Source: Paguma larvata
Lineage: Eukaryota; Chordata; Mammalia; Carnivora; Viverridae
Length of the DNA: 64,000 bases
Direction: 5' to 3'
Assembly: GCA_030068075.1 (NCBI GenBank)
Contig: CM057841.1
Coordinates: 46,045,030-46,109,029, forward strand
Positions 44,923-57,185 of the stretch are shown here, piece by piece. Under the pieces are notes generated by a model, which did not search any database, was not told the DNA's origin, and saw only the letters and a program-made list of their open reading frames with translations. Made by a program: the position numbers and the translations under genes. Each line of letters starts with the position of its first letter. The first letter of the stretch is position 1.

Positions 44923-45130
44923 AGGGCACCTGGGCGTCTCCGTCGGTTGAGCGTCTGACTCTTGATTTTGACCCAAGCCATGATCTCACAGTTGTGGGAC
45001 TGAGCTCCACATTGTGCTCCATGCTGACAGCGTGGGGCCTGCTTGGGATTCTCTCTTTCTCTCCCTCTGCCCCTCTCCCACTTGCATGCTCTCTCTCTCT
45101 CAAAACAAATAAAAAAATACATTTTTAAAA
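44923..45130 (+). mobile_element. CanSINE
   Basis: Head 'agggcacctgggcgtctccg', complete CT tract, tail 'aaacaaataaaaaaatac'. Target-site duplication accacagaaatgt (44910) and accaacagaagtgt (about 45131). Confidence 0.9.
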
Positions 45131-45734
45131 AACCAACAGAAGTGTGCTTGGACAGTGCTGTACTCGCTGTGCTTAACCAGACAAAGATCTCATGACATTA
45201 GCACTCCGCGATCACGGCTGAGACCCAACTCCTTAACAGGCATCAAGCTGAGACCTTTGACCTCCCTACCAGGTTCTGGCTTCTCTTCCCCTCCCCTCCT
45301 ACCCCCGAGGATGGAGTCTTCAAGAGAAACTGGGGTCTTCCATTCCTCGAGGTTTAAAGTTTGGGTTCCAGGGAATCCTTCGCTGCTTTAGGAATCTAGG
45401 GCAAGAAGGGATGGAGGTGCCCTTATTTCCCAGGTGACCAACTGAGCCTCCAGGAGTTGGTCCATGCTGAGAGCTGTCAGACATGAGTCAGTGACATCCT
45501 GCTGGACCAGAAGGACACCTGAAGTCCCCATCTTCACCTCACCGAAGGATGTCTGCTCAGGCAGGAGGCGATGGAAGTCTGTGTGGAGAGATGCACGTCT
45601 TGGCTCACTCCTGAGCCACACGGTCATCACGCTGTCGTTCCAAACATCCCTCCACCTATGTATTATTTATGCAGTCCGTAGTTGGTGGGAACTGGGAGAC
45701 AGCAATGTCCCTGAAGTCACGAGAGAGGAGAGCT
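45131..45734. other. Unique sequence
   Basis: No feature recognised. Confidence 0.4.
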
Positions 45735-46045
45735 AGCAGCCGTGAGGCGGTGCTGACTCTTCTCTTTCTCAACCACACATCCGTCCCAAGTTCCTGTCCT
45801 CCCACCCCACTGCCTACTCAGATCTTCCCTCGGCTCTTCCTAATGACCTACTTGCCCGAGGTCTGTCCATACTCAAAGCTGGCCTCCACACTGGCTGCCA
45901 GGGTCCCTTTCTAAAACACAAGCTGATCTAATCACCATGTTGTGCCCCTTCCATAAAGCTACCCGATGACCTGGCAGAGGCTGGAAGATTTCACAACCTG
46001 ACCCCAACTTGCCTGAGTCAGCTCTGCTTCCAAACAGGCCCTAAT
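45735..46045 (+). repeat. L2-like fragment
   Basis: 'cacactggctgccagggtcc', 'agctgatctaatcaccatgt' and 'cttccataaagctacccgat' follow the L2 order. Confidence 0.55.
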
Positions 46046-46769
46046 GAATGTGAATGAATGAACGGCACACTCAAAACTCTGGCAGGGCTCACGCCCTACA
46101 GACATCAGCATCCAAAAAGGCCCCAGCAGTGGCCAGAAGGACATGGACTGGGCCTTGCTTTCTACTCTTGGTTGCTGCCCCATAGCTGGTACCTGGGGAG
46201 AACGCACCTAGATTAGCGACCTTCACCAGGGAGGTCCCCAGAACCCTGGAGCCCTCAGTTCCATGGCTCCTCCTGGAACAGTGTGGCTGGGATGCCACCT
46301 TCCTAGAATAGGGCTCTGACCCAGAGACCACAGCTACCACCACAAGTGGTTGGGGCCCCAACCCAACATAAGCTGAAATCATTTCCTGACACAACAATTC
46401 ATTTCTGTGAATTTGGGCTTTCGTCTGTGGGCTTGTGTCCTCTTTGGCTCCAGAGGGATTTTCTCAAGTTCTGATCTAGAGGTGTCCTTAGTTCATTATC
46501 CTCAGGTGCTACTCAGTTCCCCTGGCTCCTGGGGCAGCATCGATGACAGACAAGCCTCTTGACACGACGCCGCGTCTCTGACATCATCTCAGGGAGGATT
46601 TGCAGGAGGCCCTCCTTACCTCTCCTGGTCCCTGGTCCCTGGGCACCTCTCAGGGCTCCAGCTGCAGTCGCTAGCCAGGCAAATCCAAAGCAGACTCAGT
46701 TCTGAAGGCTCGTCCTGCAGTGTGTAGGCAGTCAGGAGAAGATATGCACGGGGGTGCAAAACGCCAGGG
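46046..46769. other. Unique sequence
   Basis: No feature recognised. Confidence 0.4.
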
Positions 46770-47665
46770 GACTGCGAAACGAAACAACCACTTGGGAAAC
46801 AGTGTGGTGATTTCTTTATAAGTTAAACACGGGTGCCTGGGTGGCTCAGGTGGCTGAGCGCTGACTTCGGCTCAGGTGATGATCTCACAGTTCTGTGGGT
46901 TTGAGCTCCGCATCAGGCTCTGTGTGGACAGCTCGGAGCCTGGAGCCTGCTTCAGATTCTGTGTCTCCATCTCTTTCCCCCTCCTACTCATGCTCTCTCT
47001 CTCTCTCTCGCTCTCACTCTCTCAAAAATAAACATTAAAAAATAAAATAAAAGTTAAACATACATCTGTCATATGACATGACCATTTCATTCCTAGAGAT
47101 TTACCCAAGAGAAACAAAATCACATATTCACACAAACGCACAAAAATATCCACAGCAGCTTAACTTGTAGTGGCCTGAAAGTGGAAACAACCCAAATGTC
47201 CATCGACAGGTAAAGAGATGGCAGAATTGTTGTATACTCCGTGAAATAGAATACTACTTGGCAATGAAAAGGAATTAACTGTTAATATATACAATAGGGA
47301 TGAATCTCAAAACAAGTATGCTGAGTGATAAGAAGAACAAATAAAAATATTGCATACTAGATGAGTTCATTTATGTAAAATTCAGACAATGCAGACTAAT
47401 CTATAGTGACAGAGCGGCAGATGGGTGGTTGCCTAGAGATAGCGGGGGTGGGAGGGAGGGATGACAAAGGGACATGAGGAAACTTTTGGGAGTGACGGAT
47501 ATGCTTATTATCTTGACTGTGGTTATGGTATCACAGGTGGACACGTGTGTTAAAACTCACCGTATTGTATGCTTGAAGTATGTTCAGTTTACATATATAA
47601 TATATAACTTAATAAAGTTCATATATATTAATTATAAAATCAAACTATTTAAAAAGAAGGAGAAA
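46770..47665 (+). repeat. Old L1 3' end split by a SINE
   Basis: 'cacttgggaaacagtgtggt' before the SINE joins 'agttaaacatacatctgtca' and 'cctagagatttacccaagag' after it, then runs to 'aacttaataaagttc'. This is the L1 ORF2/3' UTR junction region on the plus strand. Confidence 0.85.
46830..47050 (+). mobile_element. SINEC_Fc-like SINE in L1
   Basis: Head 'gggtgcctgggtggctcagg', tail 'aaaaataaacattaaaaaat'. Target-site duplication aagttaaaca at 46820-46829 and 47051-47060. Confidence 0.95.
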
Positions 47666-47769
47666 GGGCAGAGGCTCCCTGTACTCCCACTGTGATCTGT
47701 CGCCCTCAGGATAGGAGGAGCACCCAGCTCAGTCTAGCAGCCTGGTCACCCGTTCCAGCCTCATCTCTT
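47666..47769. other. Unique spacer
   Basis: Short unique sequence. Confidence 0.3.
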
Positions 47770-48140
47770 GTAAATCTCTTATATGACAATAAACCAGCTG
47801 TGGCTCCCTGAATGTACCATGCTTTTTTACACTTGTGCACGCTGTCCCCTCCACCGGCAGGGCTGTCTCCTGCCTCAACCACCCAGAGAACTCCTACTCC
47901 ATTGTCAAGGCTCTGCTCAGTAGTGCCCTCTCCACAGAAGCCTTTCCAGCCCTAGCAGGTCACTGTGAACAGCAACTTCCTCTGTACTCCACAGTCCAGG
48001 TGCACAACTTGCTGTTAGCATCCGTTCATCCCAGCAGACTATGGGCTCCCGGAGGCTAGCAACAGCGTCACATCCATCCCTGTCTTGTCTGCACCAGCCC
48101 CATGGGCCTCCATGAGGCTTTATTCAGTGAATTCAATATG
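47770..48140 (+). repeat. L2 LINE 3' region
   Basis: 'acagaagcctttccagccct', 'agactatgggctcccggagg' and 'ccatgaggctttattcagtg' follow the L2 3' region. Confidence 0.6.
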
Positions 48141-49404
48141 GGCAAGAAGGTGGGGAGGGTCAGCATGGGGCGGGGCATGAAAGGTTCAGAAGAATAGGAG
48201 CTAAGAAGTGGGAAGAGCCAGGAAGGGCAGAAGGCACACTGCCAAGGAGAGGCAGCCTGCCCTCCTGGAAAGAGAAGAGACTGCACTATCAGGACTCAGC
48301 CAGAGCCTCCGGTGGGTGGGGTTGGGTAAGGCAGGTCCCCTTCTCCCCCACACAGGGAGCTGTGGCACAAGGCTCATCAAGAAATTCCAACAACTGCTTG
48401 TGTGTCTGCACTCCCCAGGTCTGGGGAAAAATGGCATCAGAGACTCCATCTGCAGTTAACAGTTCTGAGAGGTGGAATGGGCAGCAGGCCCCACAGTGGC
48501 TCCTGGACATAGTGAGAGAGAGAGAGACACTGCAAAGGGAAGCCCATGAGCTCCTGATGCCTTGAGTAACTGCCCAGCAGTCCTGGTCGCCTCTTCTTCC
48601 GTGGGTTCAGGGGTCCTACGCAGGCTTCCGGCTGGATGACTGTGTAGGGGCAAAACCCTTTCTCCATTTAGCCCTGGACCCTTGGCAGACACATTTAGCT
48701 GTAACCTATGATGAGCAGGTCTTTATGTTGGGAGCGGAGCTACACAGGTGGAAGAGAGCTCCGCTCCCCTGATCGATCAGAGAACAGTGCCAGGGCCTAG
48801 CACAGTCGGCCCAGGGGCAATCAGTCTTCAGGATCGAATCTGGGAGAATCAATACCCAGAAATGAAGCTCCACAAGCATCTAGATTGGTAACATGGGGCA
48901 CATGTGTGTGCCAGGGGCTGAAAGAGGGACATGTCCGGAAGAGGGACAGCCAAGAGCCAGAGGCACTGTCCCGGGGCAACAAGCCTGAGCCCAAGGCAGA
49001 AATGCATCTTTGTCCAATGATCATCAAACTATCTTCTGATGCCACGGGCAGACAATCATAAGTGAAACACTTCTTTCAAAATACAAGTGATACCACCGGG
49101 GCTGACTCCATTATTTACTCTTGAGCAGAACCGGCCACGACCCTGTCACTCTTGGGTCCCATCCAGGCTGGTTTTGTAACTGGCTTCCCACCACAGGGCT
49201 CATTAAAGGTTGGCCTGTCTTAGAAGGTATCTCGTGGCACCTCTCTTGGAGATGGGCCTTCTAATGTCACATTGCTTGAAAATTTGTCAAGCTGGCATCC
49301 CAAAGCGAGATCTTAGAAATTCAATCTTAAGCCCACACACCCTAGCTTAGAAAAGATGCTGAGACTCTTGGCACCTCAGCATCTTCAATGGCAAAGCGTC
49401 TGTA
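48141..49404. other. Unique sequence
   Basis: No gene recognised. It contains a perfect 12-bp inverted repeat at 48730-48768. Confidence 0.4.
48730..48768. repeat. Perfect 12-bp GC-rich inverted repeat
   Basis: GGGAGCGGAGCT (48730-48741) and its exact complement AGCTCCGCTCCC (48757-48768) with a 15-base loop. Confidence 0.9.
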
Positions 49405-49885
49405 ATTCACTTCCTTTCTTTCATTTCACAAATATTCTTAGGGTACCTGCTGCATGTGGGGCCCTGTCCTAGGTATCTCAAAGAAGAGAGATGAATACCT
49501 TACCAGATGGAGGCCTGCAGCCAGTACTCGGACACTCACTGACCCTCACAGCCTGAGAGCCAGCTCCAGGGAGAGTGCTTAGGGATGCAGAAAGCGAGGG
49601 CGAGGGCCAAGGGCTCACAGCACAGCCAAATGCAGAGTGCTCTATGAACTGATCAAAGGTGTCCCAGAGCAGTGTACCGGGAGCAAAGTGGGAACAGCAC
49701 CCGGTTATGTCATGCTCATTCATATCTCACTCTCTGGCAGAATTAGATGAGCTGATCTTTCTACTGGGAGTGTCGAGGGTCAGGGAAGGCTTTTCGGGGA
49801 GGGGCTGCTTAAACAGTCTCTGAGTAATAAAAAGAGGTTTGCCAGACGATAAAGGGTGAGAGGGCAGCCCAGGCCAAAAAAACAA
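49405..49885 (+). repeat. L2 LINE 3' end
   Basis: 'catttcacaaatattcttag' with 'cctgctgcatgtggggccct' and later 'ggtcagggaaggcttttcgg' match the L2 3' end in order. Confidence 0.65.
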
Positions 49886-50149
49886 GATGAGCAAATCTCG
49901 GAGAAATATCTTAAGCTATGAGATAAGAAGTGCCTTAAAAGTAGTACACACTTTGCTACTCAAAGACTTCCAGAGAAATTCCCAAATTAAAAAAAAAAAA
50001 AAAAGATGCAGTGATATTTGCCTCTTGATACAAGAATGTGCGCCTGAGTCTGGCCCTGGCCTAGTTCTCCTCCCTCGGTCACTGCAGGGAATTTCTTGGA
50101 GATAGCTCATGCTAAAAGCCCTTATTAATGTTTTCTTCCAAAGACACAC
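49886..50149. other. Unique sequence with an A16 run
   Basis: Poly(A) of 16 at about 49989-50004, no clear element attached. Confidence 0.35.
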
Positions 50150-50475
50150 CGATTCCCCACTGGATAATTAGGTTGTAGCTGAACCTTCGGAGAACGGTTG
50201 CTTTCTCTAAAGGGTATAAACTGCGGCAGCCCAGGGACTGGCTAGGGCTCCTTAATTGATGCATTTTATCTGCATTTGAATCTCATATTCCATTTTGTAA
50301 AGGCGTGCACCTTTTTTTAGCTGTTTGAGCTTATTTAAAGAGCTGTCTATTTTATACATTCATATGAGTAAAATGGCATAAAGTGCCGCATTTGATAAGA
50401 AAGTGGCTGCATTCTACAATGTAGTCTATAATGATTTTGGACATAGAACTGCTCTTTCTTCCAGACCTGGGCTGC
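50150..50475. promoter_or_regulatory. Repeat-free AT-rich block, possible conserved element
   Basis: Contains homeobox-like cttaattgatgcatttt, GATA-like tttatctgc and tttgataagaaagtg, and a POU-like atgcatttt. No repeat signature. Functional status unknown. Confidence 0.25.
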
Positions 50476-50736
50476 TCTACAGCCAGTGCAATGACTTCCA
50501 ACCTGCTGCCTACCCCACCTGACAGAAATCTAGAAAGGTCTCTCTAGGCAGGGGCCGTGCAAGGCACCCTGTCAGAGTGGACATGTCCAGCCTCCTGAGC
50601 CAGACTTAACCTCCCAGGAATTGGTATAAGGGCCGTAGGCACAAGAATGACCAAGGTTAAGCTCAGGAAAGGACAGGGGGTTCCCTAACCAAGACCAAAT
50701 GGGCTGAAGGGACAGGATACTGCAGCATCATCTGAG
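50476..50736. other. Unique sequence
   Basis: No feature recognised. Confidence 0.35.
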
Positions 50737-50751
50737 TTTTGGGAGCTCTTA

Positions 50752-50964
50752 TTTTCTTTTTTTTTATTATTATTTTTTAGAGAGAGAGTACATGTGAGTG
50801 GGGGAGAGGGGCTGAGGGAAAGAGAGAATCTTAAGCAGGCTCCACACTCAGCACAGAGCCTGACGTGGGGCTCAACACAGAGCCTGATCCCATGTCCCTG
50901 GGATCACAACTTGAGCCAAAATCAAGAGTCAGATGCTCAACCAACCGAGCCACCCAGGTGCCCC
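50752..50964 (-). mobile_element. CanSINE
   Basis: Target-site duplication ttttgggagctctta (50737) and ttttggaagctctta (50965). The body contains a short duplication of the 'cacagagcctgatcccatg' type in its middle. Confidence 0.93.
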
Positions 50965-50998
50965 TTTTGGAAGCTCTTACTATGAAGAAAATGTTATC

Positions 50999-51230
50999 AG
51001 GGCGCCTGGGTGGCTCAGTCAACTAAGTGTATGACTTTAGCTTGAGTCATGATCTTGCTGTTTGTTGGTCTAAGCCCCACATCAGGCTCTGTGCAGACAG
51101 CTCAGAGCCTGAAGACTGCTTCAGACTCTGTGTCTCTCTCTCTTTCTGCCCCTCCCGAACTCAAGCTCTATCTCTCCATCTCTGAAAAATAAATAAACAT
51201 TAAAAAAATTTTTATATATATATATAAAAA
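50999..51230 (+). mobile_element. SINEC_Fc-like SINE
   Basis: Target-site duplication gaagaaaatgttatc at 50984-50998 and 51231-51245, exact. Its (TA)n-rich tail (about 51213-51224) is unusual for the family. Confidence 0.95.
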
Positions 51231-51245
51231 GAAGAAAATGTTATC

Positions 51246-51954
51246 TGCAAAAAACAGTGTCTATGACCTTGGAAACGCAAAACTCTCTGGTGTCAGGGAG
51301 AACTGCTGTGAGCGGGGCTGGCGGGAGTGGCCAGTTGGGGGACTATAATGGAGTGGGGAAGAAAGGTCAGAATTGACTGTAGGAAGACCCTGCAAAGCCC
51401 CCAGGGAAATCTCTTGCTCCAGCTTCCCAGGATAGAGATGGACACTGCTGGCCTCCTGGCCCCAGGAAGCCGGTTCCTCTGGAAATGAACACTCGCCAGT
51501 GGCCTTCTAGACCCAGGGATAGTGTTTTTCCCAGAGGTTTGACTCGTAAGCCAAGCCACTCCAAAGCATCTACAGTCCAACACCCTTATAGGCCTGACGG
51601 TGACACTTCCAGAGACACTATTGAGGCCATGGTCCAGACTCCCCGAGAGGCTCTTCGTGCTCCCCAGCACTAGAGCTGCTGGTCAGGCACCCCTCCTGAG
51701 AAGGGAAGTGACTTATGCAAGGTCAAATAGCATGAGAAGATCTGCCAACTTCTGTCTTAGGGAATATAGTTGCTGAAAACAACTAAAAATGCTGGGTGAA
51801 ACATGAAAAATGCTTTCTTGAGAACAATGAAGAACTGGATACAGAATAAGGAATAAGGTCAAAATGGAAGGAGAGGCAAAACCCCAGAGAAGTCAGGAAA
51901 GCTGCAATCCTTCTGCCTCTGTGTTTGCTAATACGGCACATCTGAATTTCAGTT
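51246..51954. other. Unique sequence
   Basis: Nothing recognised; frame at 51293-51670 is chance. Confidence 0.4.
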
Positions 51955-52595
51955 TTAATGGCCTTGAGGGGCAATGTGGACAAATGTCAAAACTCAGGAC
52001 CTGACCCAAGTAAGGAATCTACCAGAAGACCCTCCCAGATTAAACGGCACCCTAAAAGTCCTCACACCCAGGAAATGCAAAAGAAGGGGCAGGGGCTGTC
52101 CCTGAGAAGTTACACCACCAGCTGGCCTTCACATGGAGTAGCAGCCCAAATTCGTATCATTGGGGTGGTTCGAAAAACCCGAAGTCATGAATTTAGTTCA
52201 AAGTACTCCTGCTCTGCTAATACTCTGGGGCACCTGGCGGAAGGAGGGTAAATCCCCTCTGGGGAAGGCAGCTTCATCCTAGGCCTCAACAAATACCCGC
52301 TAGTAAATTTTCCAATATACTGAGTGGTACACACCCTAGGAATAACCAAGCACATGAGGAAACAATGAACAAGAACCAGAAGAGACGGCACATAGCCCGC
52401 ATGGACCTACACCTTCAGACGAAAGGATCGCCAAGCGCGGATTGTAAGCCAACCACATTTAATATGTTTGATGAAATAGAGGACAAGCTTGAAAATATCT
52501 GCAAAAAAAAGTAAAATTATAAAGAATGACCTAACGGATCCGAGAACGAGGCAAACAGAACTTCCAGAAATGAAAATACTATAACTGGAATTTTA

Positions 52596-52824
52596 TTTTA
52601 TTTTACTTTATTATTTTTTTTTAACATTTATTTATTTTTGAGAGACATAGAGACAGAGTATGAGCAGGGAAGGGCAGAGAGAGAGGGAGACACAGAATCC
52701 AAAGCAGGTTCCAGGCTCTGAGCTGTCAGCACAGAGCCCGACGCGGGGCTCGAACTCACAGACCACGAGATCATGACCTGAGCCGAAGTCAGCCGCTTAA
52801 CTAACTGAGCCACCCAGGCGCCCC
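52596..52824 (-). mobile_element. CanSINE in HAL1-like element
   Basis: Exact target-site duplication ataactggaatttta at 52581-52595 and 52825-52839. Confidence 0.95.
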
Positions 52825-52959
52825 ATAACTGGAATTTTAAAACGCGGTGGAAGATTAGACTTAGCTAAAGGGGCCATTTGCAAACTGGCAGATGGATTAG
52901 AAAGAAAACAGGAGGAATGACCAGTGAGAGACCAAAAGATGGAAAATACGAAATCCACA

Positions 52960-53425
52960 TACTGTAAAATTCATCCTTTTAAAATGTACAATTTAGTAGT
53001 CTTTAGTGTATTAACAGAATTATGCAACAACCACTACTACCTAATTTTAGAACATTTTCATTACCTGAAAAAGAAACTCCATACCATTAGTAGTCACTCC
53101 CCATTCTCTCCTACCTCAGACCCTGGCAACGGCTGACCTATTTTCTCGGTGGATTTGCCTAGTTCGGATATTTCACATAAACGGAGTCGTACGACATGTG
53201 GCCTTTTGTGTCTGGTTTCTTTCACTCGGCATAAAGTCTGCAGAGTTGATCCCTGTTGTAGTTGTATCCATACTGCATTCCTTCAATGGCCGGGTAATGT
53301 CGCATTGTGTGGATATGCCATTTTTATTAATCCATTCGTCTGTTGATGGACATGTGGGTTGTTTCTACTTTTTGGCTCTTAAGAAACGGGCTGCTATAAA
53401 CATTTGCATTTAAAAAAATATATGA
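52960..53425 (-). repeat. Antisense L1 3' fragment inside the HAL1-like element
   Basis: 'aattcatccttttaaaatgt', 'ttttagaacattttcattac' and 'tctgttgatggacatgtggg' are a reversed old L1 3' end. The HAL1-like sequence resumes on its right. Confidence 0.75.
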
Positions 53426-53676
53426 GGAAGGGCTCAGACATGTGGAAAAGAGTAGCCTAAGATTCTCCTCTTGGAGGAGAAGAGAGAGAGAATGGAGAGA
53501 GGCAATTCTTGAAGAGATAGTGGCTTAGAATTTTTCAGAACTGATAAGAGATGCCATTCACAGAGGTTAAGAATGCCAAGGAATTTCAAGCAGGATTTTA
53601 AAAAGGAAGAGGAAAATAAAGAAACGCATATAGTAAATTGCAGAACACAAACATAACAGACAGAGACAAAGACGAT

Positions 53677-53678
<2 letters not shown>

Positions 53679-53713
<35 letters not shown>
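53679..53713 (+). repeat. (GA)n microsatellite
   Basis: About 35 bp of nearly pure GA within the HAL1-like element. Confidence 0.9.
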
Positions 53714-53716
<3 letters not shown>

Positions 53717-54384
53717 CAAAGAAAAAGTAGCGTCCCTTACACTAACAGCTCATTTATCAATGGCAACAGTAGAAGCTGGGGGTGGAAGGGACCAGACAAC
53801 CCAGAATTCTTCAACCAGGGAAAACATCTTCCATGAATGAGCACAAAGCAAACACATTTTCAGACAAACAAAAGCTGAGAGCACGCGTCACCAGAGAACT
53901 CTCATTAAAGGATATCGTAAAGAATGTAAGTTGGGCAGAGAGAAAATGATCCCAGATGGAAGATCTGAGATTTGAGAAGACACGAAGAGCCAAAAAAGCG
54001 GTAAATATGTGTGTAAAGCTAAACAAACCGTTGGCTTATACTATAATGATAATTATAAGGTCTTGCAAGGTTAGAGCAAAACAAGACAGAATTCAAGTAC
54101 AAAACAAATAAGGAAGGGGAAAACAGAAGTAAGATGCTTTAAAGCTCTGCACTACCAAAGAGGAAGGTAACGTAACTGGCTAACTTTAGACCTTGATAAG
54201 TAAGCGTGTGGTCATTTCAAGGTAACTGCTAGAAGGGAAAAGAAAAAGAAACATGGCGTGTAACTTCTAATTAGTAGAGGAGAAAAAAAGACGATAATAA
54301 CACTAAAAATCAGTCCATAAGAGAAACACAAAAAGGATGAGAAGAATAGGAAGCAGAAAATAGGATAAAGGATGCAGCATCACA

Positions 54385-54386
<2 letters not shown>

Positions 54387-54416
<30 letters not shown>
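54387..54416 (+). repeat. (GT)n microsatellite
   Basis: About 14 GT units at the right end of the HAL1-like element. Confidence 0.95.
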
Positions 54417-54417
<1 letters not shown>

Positions 54418-54659
54418 TGTAATGGAGCTGGGTCTTGTTCCCTGCTCCACACGGCTATGGAAAGTCGCCCTCCCTCCTCCAGGCACCCCCACTGCCTCCT
54501 GACGCAGCCCCACACTACTTGTCCACTTCAGATGTCTGAACGCTACCAGGCTTGACACCCTGCCCCTTCCGGTGACCTCCCCCACAACTCCCAGCAGTGC
54601 GGGGCTCCCCGAGGCGAGAGTCTCAGACATCGCATTAACTGCGTGGCACAGCAATACCC
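54417..54659. other. Unique sequence
   Basis: No feature recognised. Confidence 0.3.
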
Positions 54660-54970
54660 CCATTTACTCCTCAAAGCTCCTCCACAAGTTGGTCTTAACA
54701 TCATCCCAGTTTTATTGATGAGGAAACTGAGACTTTGAGAAATAAACTAGGGGAGCCTGGGTGGCTCAGTCAGTTGAGCGTCCGACTTCAGCTCAGGTCA
54801 TGATCTCACGGTCTGTGGGTCCAAGCCCCGCATCGGGCTCTGTGCTGTCGGCTCAGAGCCTAGAGCCTGCTTCAGATTCTATGTCTCCCTCTCTGCCTGT
54901 GCCCCTCCCCCGCTCATGCTCTGTCTGTCTCTCTTCCTCTCTCTCTCTCTCTCTCTCTCAAATAAACATT

Positions 54971-55005
<35 letters not shown>

Positions 55006-55095
55006 AACAAACTTGCCCAAGGTTGCCCAACTATAAAAGCAACAAACCTGGCTTTGTCTGACTCAGAGGTCCCATGCCCTTAAGCATTAAGCTAG
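54660..55095 (-). repeat. MIR split by a SINE
   Basis: 'gttttattgatgaggaaact' before and 'acttgcccaaggttgcccaa' after the SINE form one reverse MIR. Confidence 0.75.
54749..54999 (+). mobile_element. SINEC_Fc-like SINE in MIR
   Basis: Head 'ggggagcctgggtggctcag'; the tail carries a (GA)14-type run after 'aataaacattaaaaa'. Flanking gagaaataaac copies are the target-site duplication. Confidence 0.92.
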
Positions 55096-55104
55096 CTTTC
55101 AAGG

Positions 55105-55505
55105 TTTTTTATTCCAATTGTGGTAAAATACACATAACCTAAAATTTACTATCTTAGCTGTTAAAAAAATTATTTTTTAATATTTGTTTATTTTGAGAGA
55201 GAGAGAAAGCACGAGCCAGGGAGGGGCAGAGAGACAGAGGGAGACATAGAAACTGAAGCAGGCTCCAGGCTGCAAGCTGTCAGCACAGAGTCTGACGTGG
55301 GAGCCTGAACTCACTGACCTGAGCCAAGGTTGGACGCTTAATCGACTGAGCTGCCCAGGTGCCCCATCTTGGCCATTTTCAAGTGTTCAGTTCTGTGGCA
55401 TTAAAGTACATTCACACTGTTATATAACCATCACCACCATTCATCTCCAACACTCTTTACCTCCCACAAAGCTCTGTACCCATCTAACAACTTCCCACTT
55501 CCCAA
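55105..55505 (-). repeat. Antisense old L1 3' fragment split by a SINE
   Basis: 'gtggtaaaatacacataacc' before and 'ccattttcaagtgttcagtt' after the SINE match the reverse L1 3' UTR. Confidence 0.7.
55160..55364 (-). mobile_element. CanSINE in L1
   Basis: Flanks atcttagctgtt and atcttggccatt form an imperfect duplication. Body complete. Confidence 0.9.
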
Positions 55506-56512
55506 GCAGCACAGCTTGGGAGACCAGGGCAATTCTCCCGGAGCTCAGCACGTACAGCACTCACATCTGTGCTGTGTGACCCTCCCGGCCACATACCCTC
55601 CCTGTGTGTGAAGCGACTGGGAAGTTTCTGTGGGCAGGGGTGCTCCTGGGTGATCTAAAGGCTGGTTCTGAGCTTAGGAGTTCTGTTATGTGGACCCTCT
55701 TACCCCTCTCACCTTCAGAGGTGAACACCAGCTTCTATGAACCCCAGCCTGAACGGTGGTAAGCATCTCTGTGCCATCACACAGAGTTTTTAGAATTCCT
55801 TTCCAGAATTCATGAGAAAACTATAAACTGCAGCTGGCCAACCTCCCACCATCCTGCCAAGACTCAGACCCAGGTGAAGCAATCCATATAGATACGGTGT
55901 TGTGTGGATGATGCCAGGTGCCGAGGAGCTTTGATGGAATGAGGAAGGTGCGACCTGTCCGTGTCCAGAAGGAGCTTACAGTCTAGGTGGGGAGACAAGT
56001 CACGTGGAAAAGCTATGAAGAGGGAAATGGGATGAGGCGTAATTACCAGTTTCAGGCCACACAGGAAGAGGTTCTGCAAGACCGAGCCTCAGAGAGAGGG
56101 CTAGCACACCTGAGGGTGCCGGGGCAAGAGCAGGCCCCTATAGCTGACAGAAACTCAAACACAAGCTGGCTCTCGGGGGACCCAGGGCACGGGCACTCAT
56201 GCATGCAAACCTGAGGGACGAGAAGAGTGTACACCAGGTAAAGGGTATAGATGTCCCCAACGCCACCGGCCTGGCTGGGTGAACAGAGGCCAGATGAAAG
56301 GGCCAGGTAAAAGAAGCTGAGGTCGGAGGTGGACCAGGCTGATGACGTCAGGCTGAGAAACAGGGGTCTTAATGGGGACAGCGAGGCATTGTGGAGGGCC
56401 TGGTGTACGCAGAACTGAATGGAATACGCATCGGGTAGCCCCTACTTTCTCTCCTCCACAGTCTCAGTGCTGTGAACTGAGCCCTGAACCCTACAGAAGC
56501 ACTTCCTTTCTG
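55506..56512. other. Mostly unique, with an L2-like patch
   Basis: 'ccagaaggagcttacagtct' near 55967 is L2-like. No gene recognised. Confidence 0.4.
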
Positions 56513-56728
56513 TTTTTTTTTTTTTTTAATTTTTAAATGTTTATTTGTTTTTGAGAGAGAGAGAGAGAGACAGAGCATGAGTAGGGGAGGGGCAGAGAGA
56601 GAAGGAGACACAGAATCTGAAGCAGGCTCCAGGCTCTGAGCTGTCAGCATAGAGCCCGATGTGGGGCTCAAACTCACGAACTGCGAGATCATGACCTGAG
56701 TTAACTGACTAAGCCACCTATGCGCCCT
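56513..56728 (-). mobile_element. CanSINE with internal deletion
   Basis: Exact target-site duplication gcacttcctttctg at 56499-56512 and 56729-56742. About 15 bp are missing between 'gatcatgacctgag' and 'ttaactgact'. Confidence 0.95.
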
Positions 56729-56742
56729 GCACTTCCTTTCTG

Positions 56743-56964
56743 AACCCAACAAAGGGCAAAGGAAAAAAGAAAGCCCAGATCCATCTGACAAAGGGAAATC
56801 CAGCCTCTCCCAAACCTAGTTCCTTGACCTTGCATTCAAGACCTTAAGTATGCCCTTCGAAACCTTTCATCCATTGAAGTTCCTTTTCTTCGAAACCATA
56901 AAAGAACACGGGGCTAGTCTGTCCTCTTGGCAAGAAAATTCCACATGCAACCTGCAAGATTTTA
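56743..56964. other. Unique sequence
   Basis: No feature recognised. Confidence 0.3.
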
Positions 56965-57185
56965 TAGAGCGGAAACTGCTGGCCTGAGAGTCTGGGTCCT
57001 GTGTGGACCCGGGGATTAAGGCACTCTGTGATGAGCCAGTTGGGTGACCTCTGGCAGGCCACTGAATCTTACGAAACCTCAGTTTGCTCACTCCTGGTAG
57101 GACAATAACAACAACTCAGGAAGGCTGCTTCCCTTCCACACACATGGGTTGCTGCAAGCGCTGATGAGGATGTCAGGTAGGTCGA
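56965..57185 (+). repeat. MIR SINE
   Basis: 'gagccagttgggtgacctct' and 'cgaaacctcagtttgctcac' follow MIR in order. Confidence 0.65.

Larger units (their letters stand above)
51955..54380 (+). repeat. HAL1/L1-like ORF1 remnant, multiply interrupted
   Basis: Old L1-related element recognised from pieces such as 'gcttgaaaatatctgcaaaa', 'aggcaattcttgaagagata', 'ttttcagacaaacaaaagct' and 'gaaaatgatcccagatggaa', the order of the ORF1-bearing half-L1 (HAL1) family. It is split by a SINE and an antisense L1 piece. No open frame survives. Confidence 0.7.
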
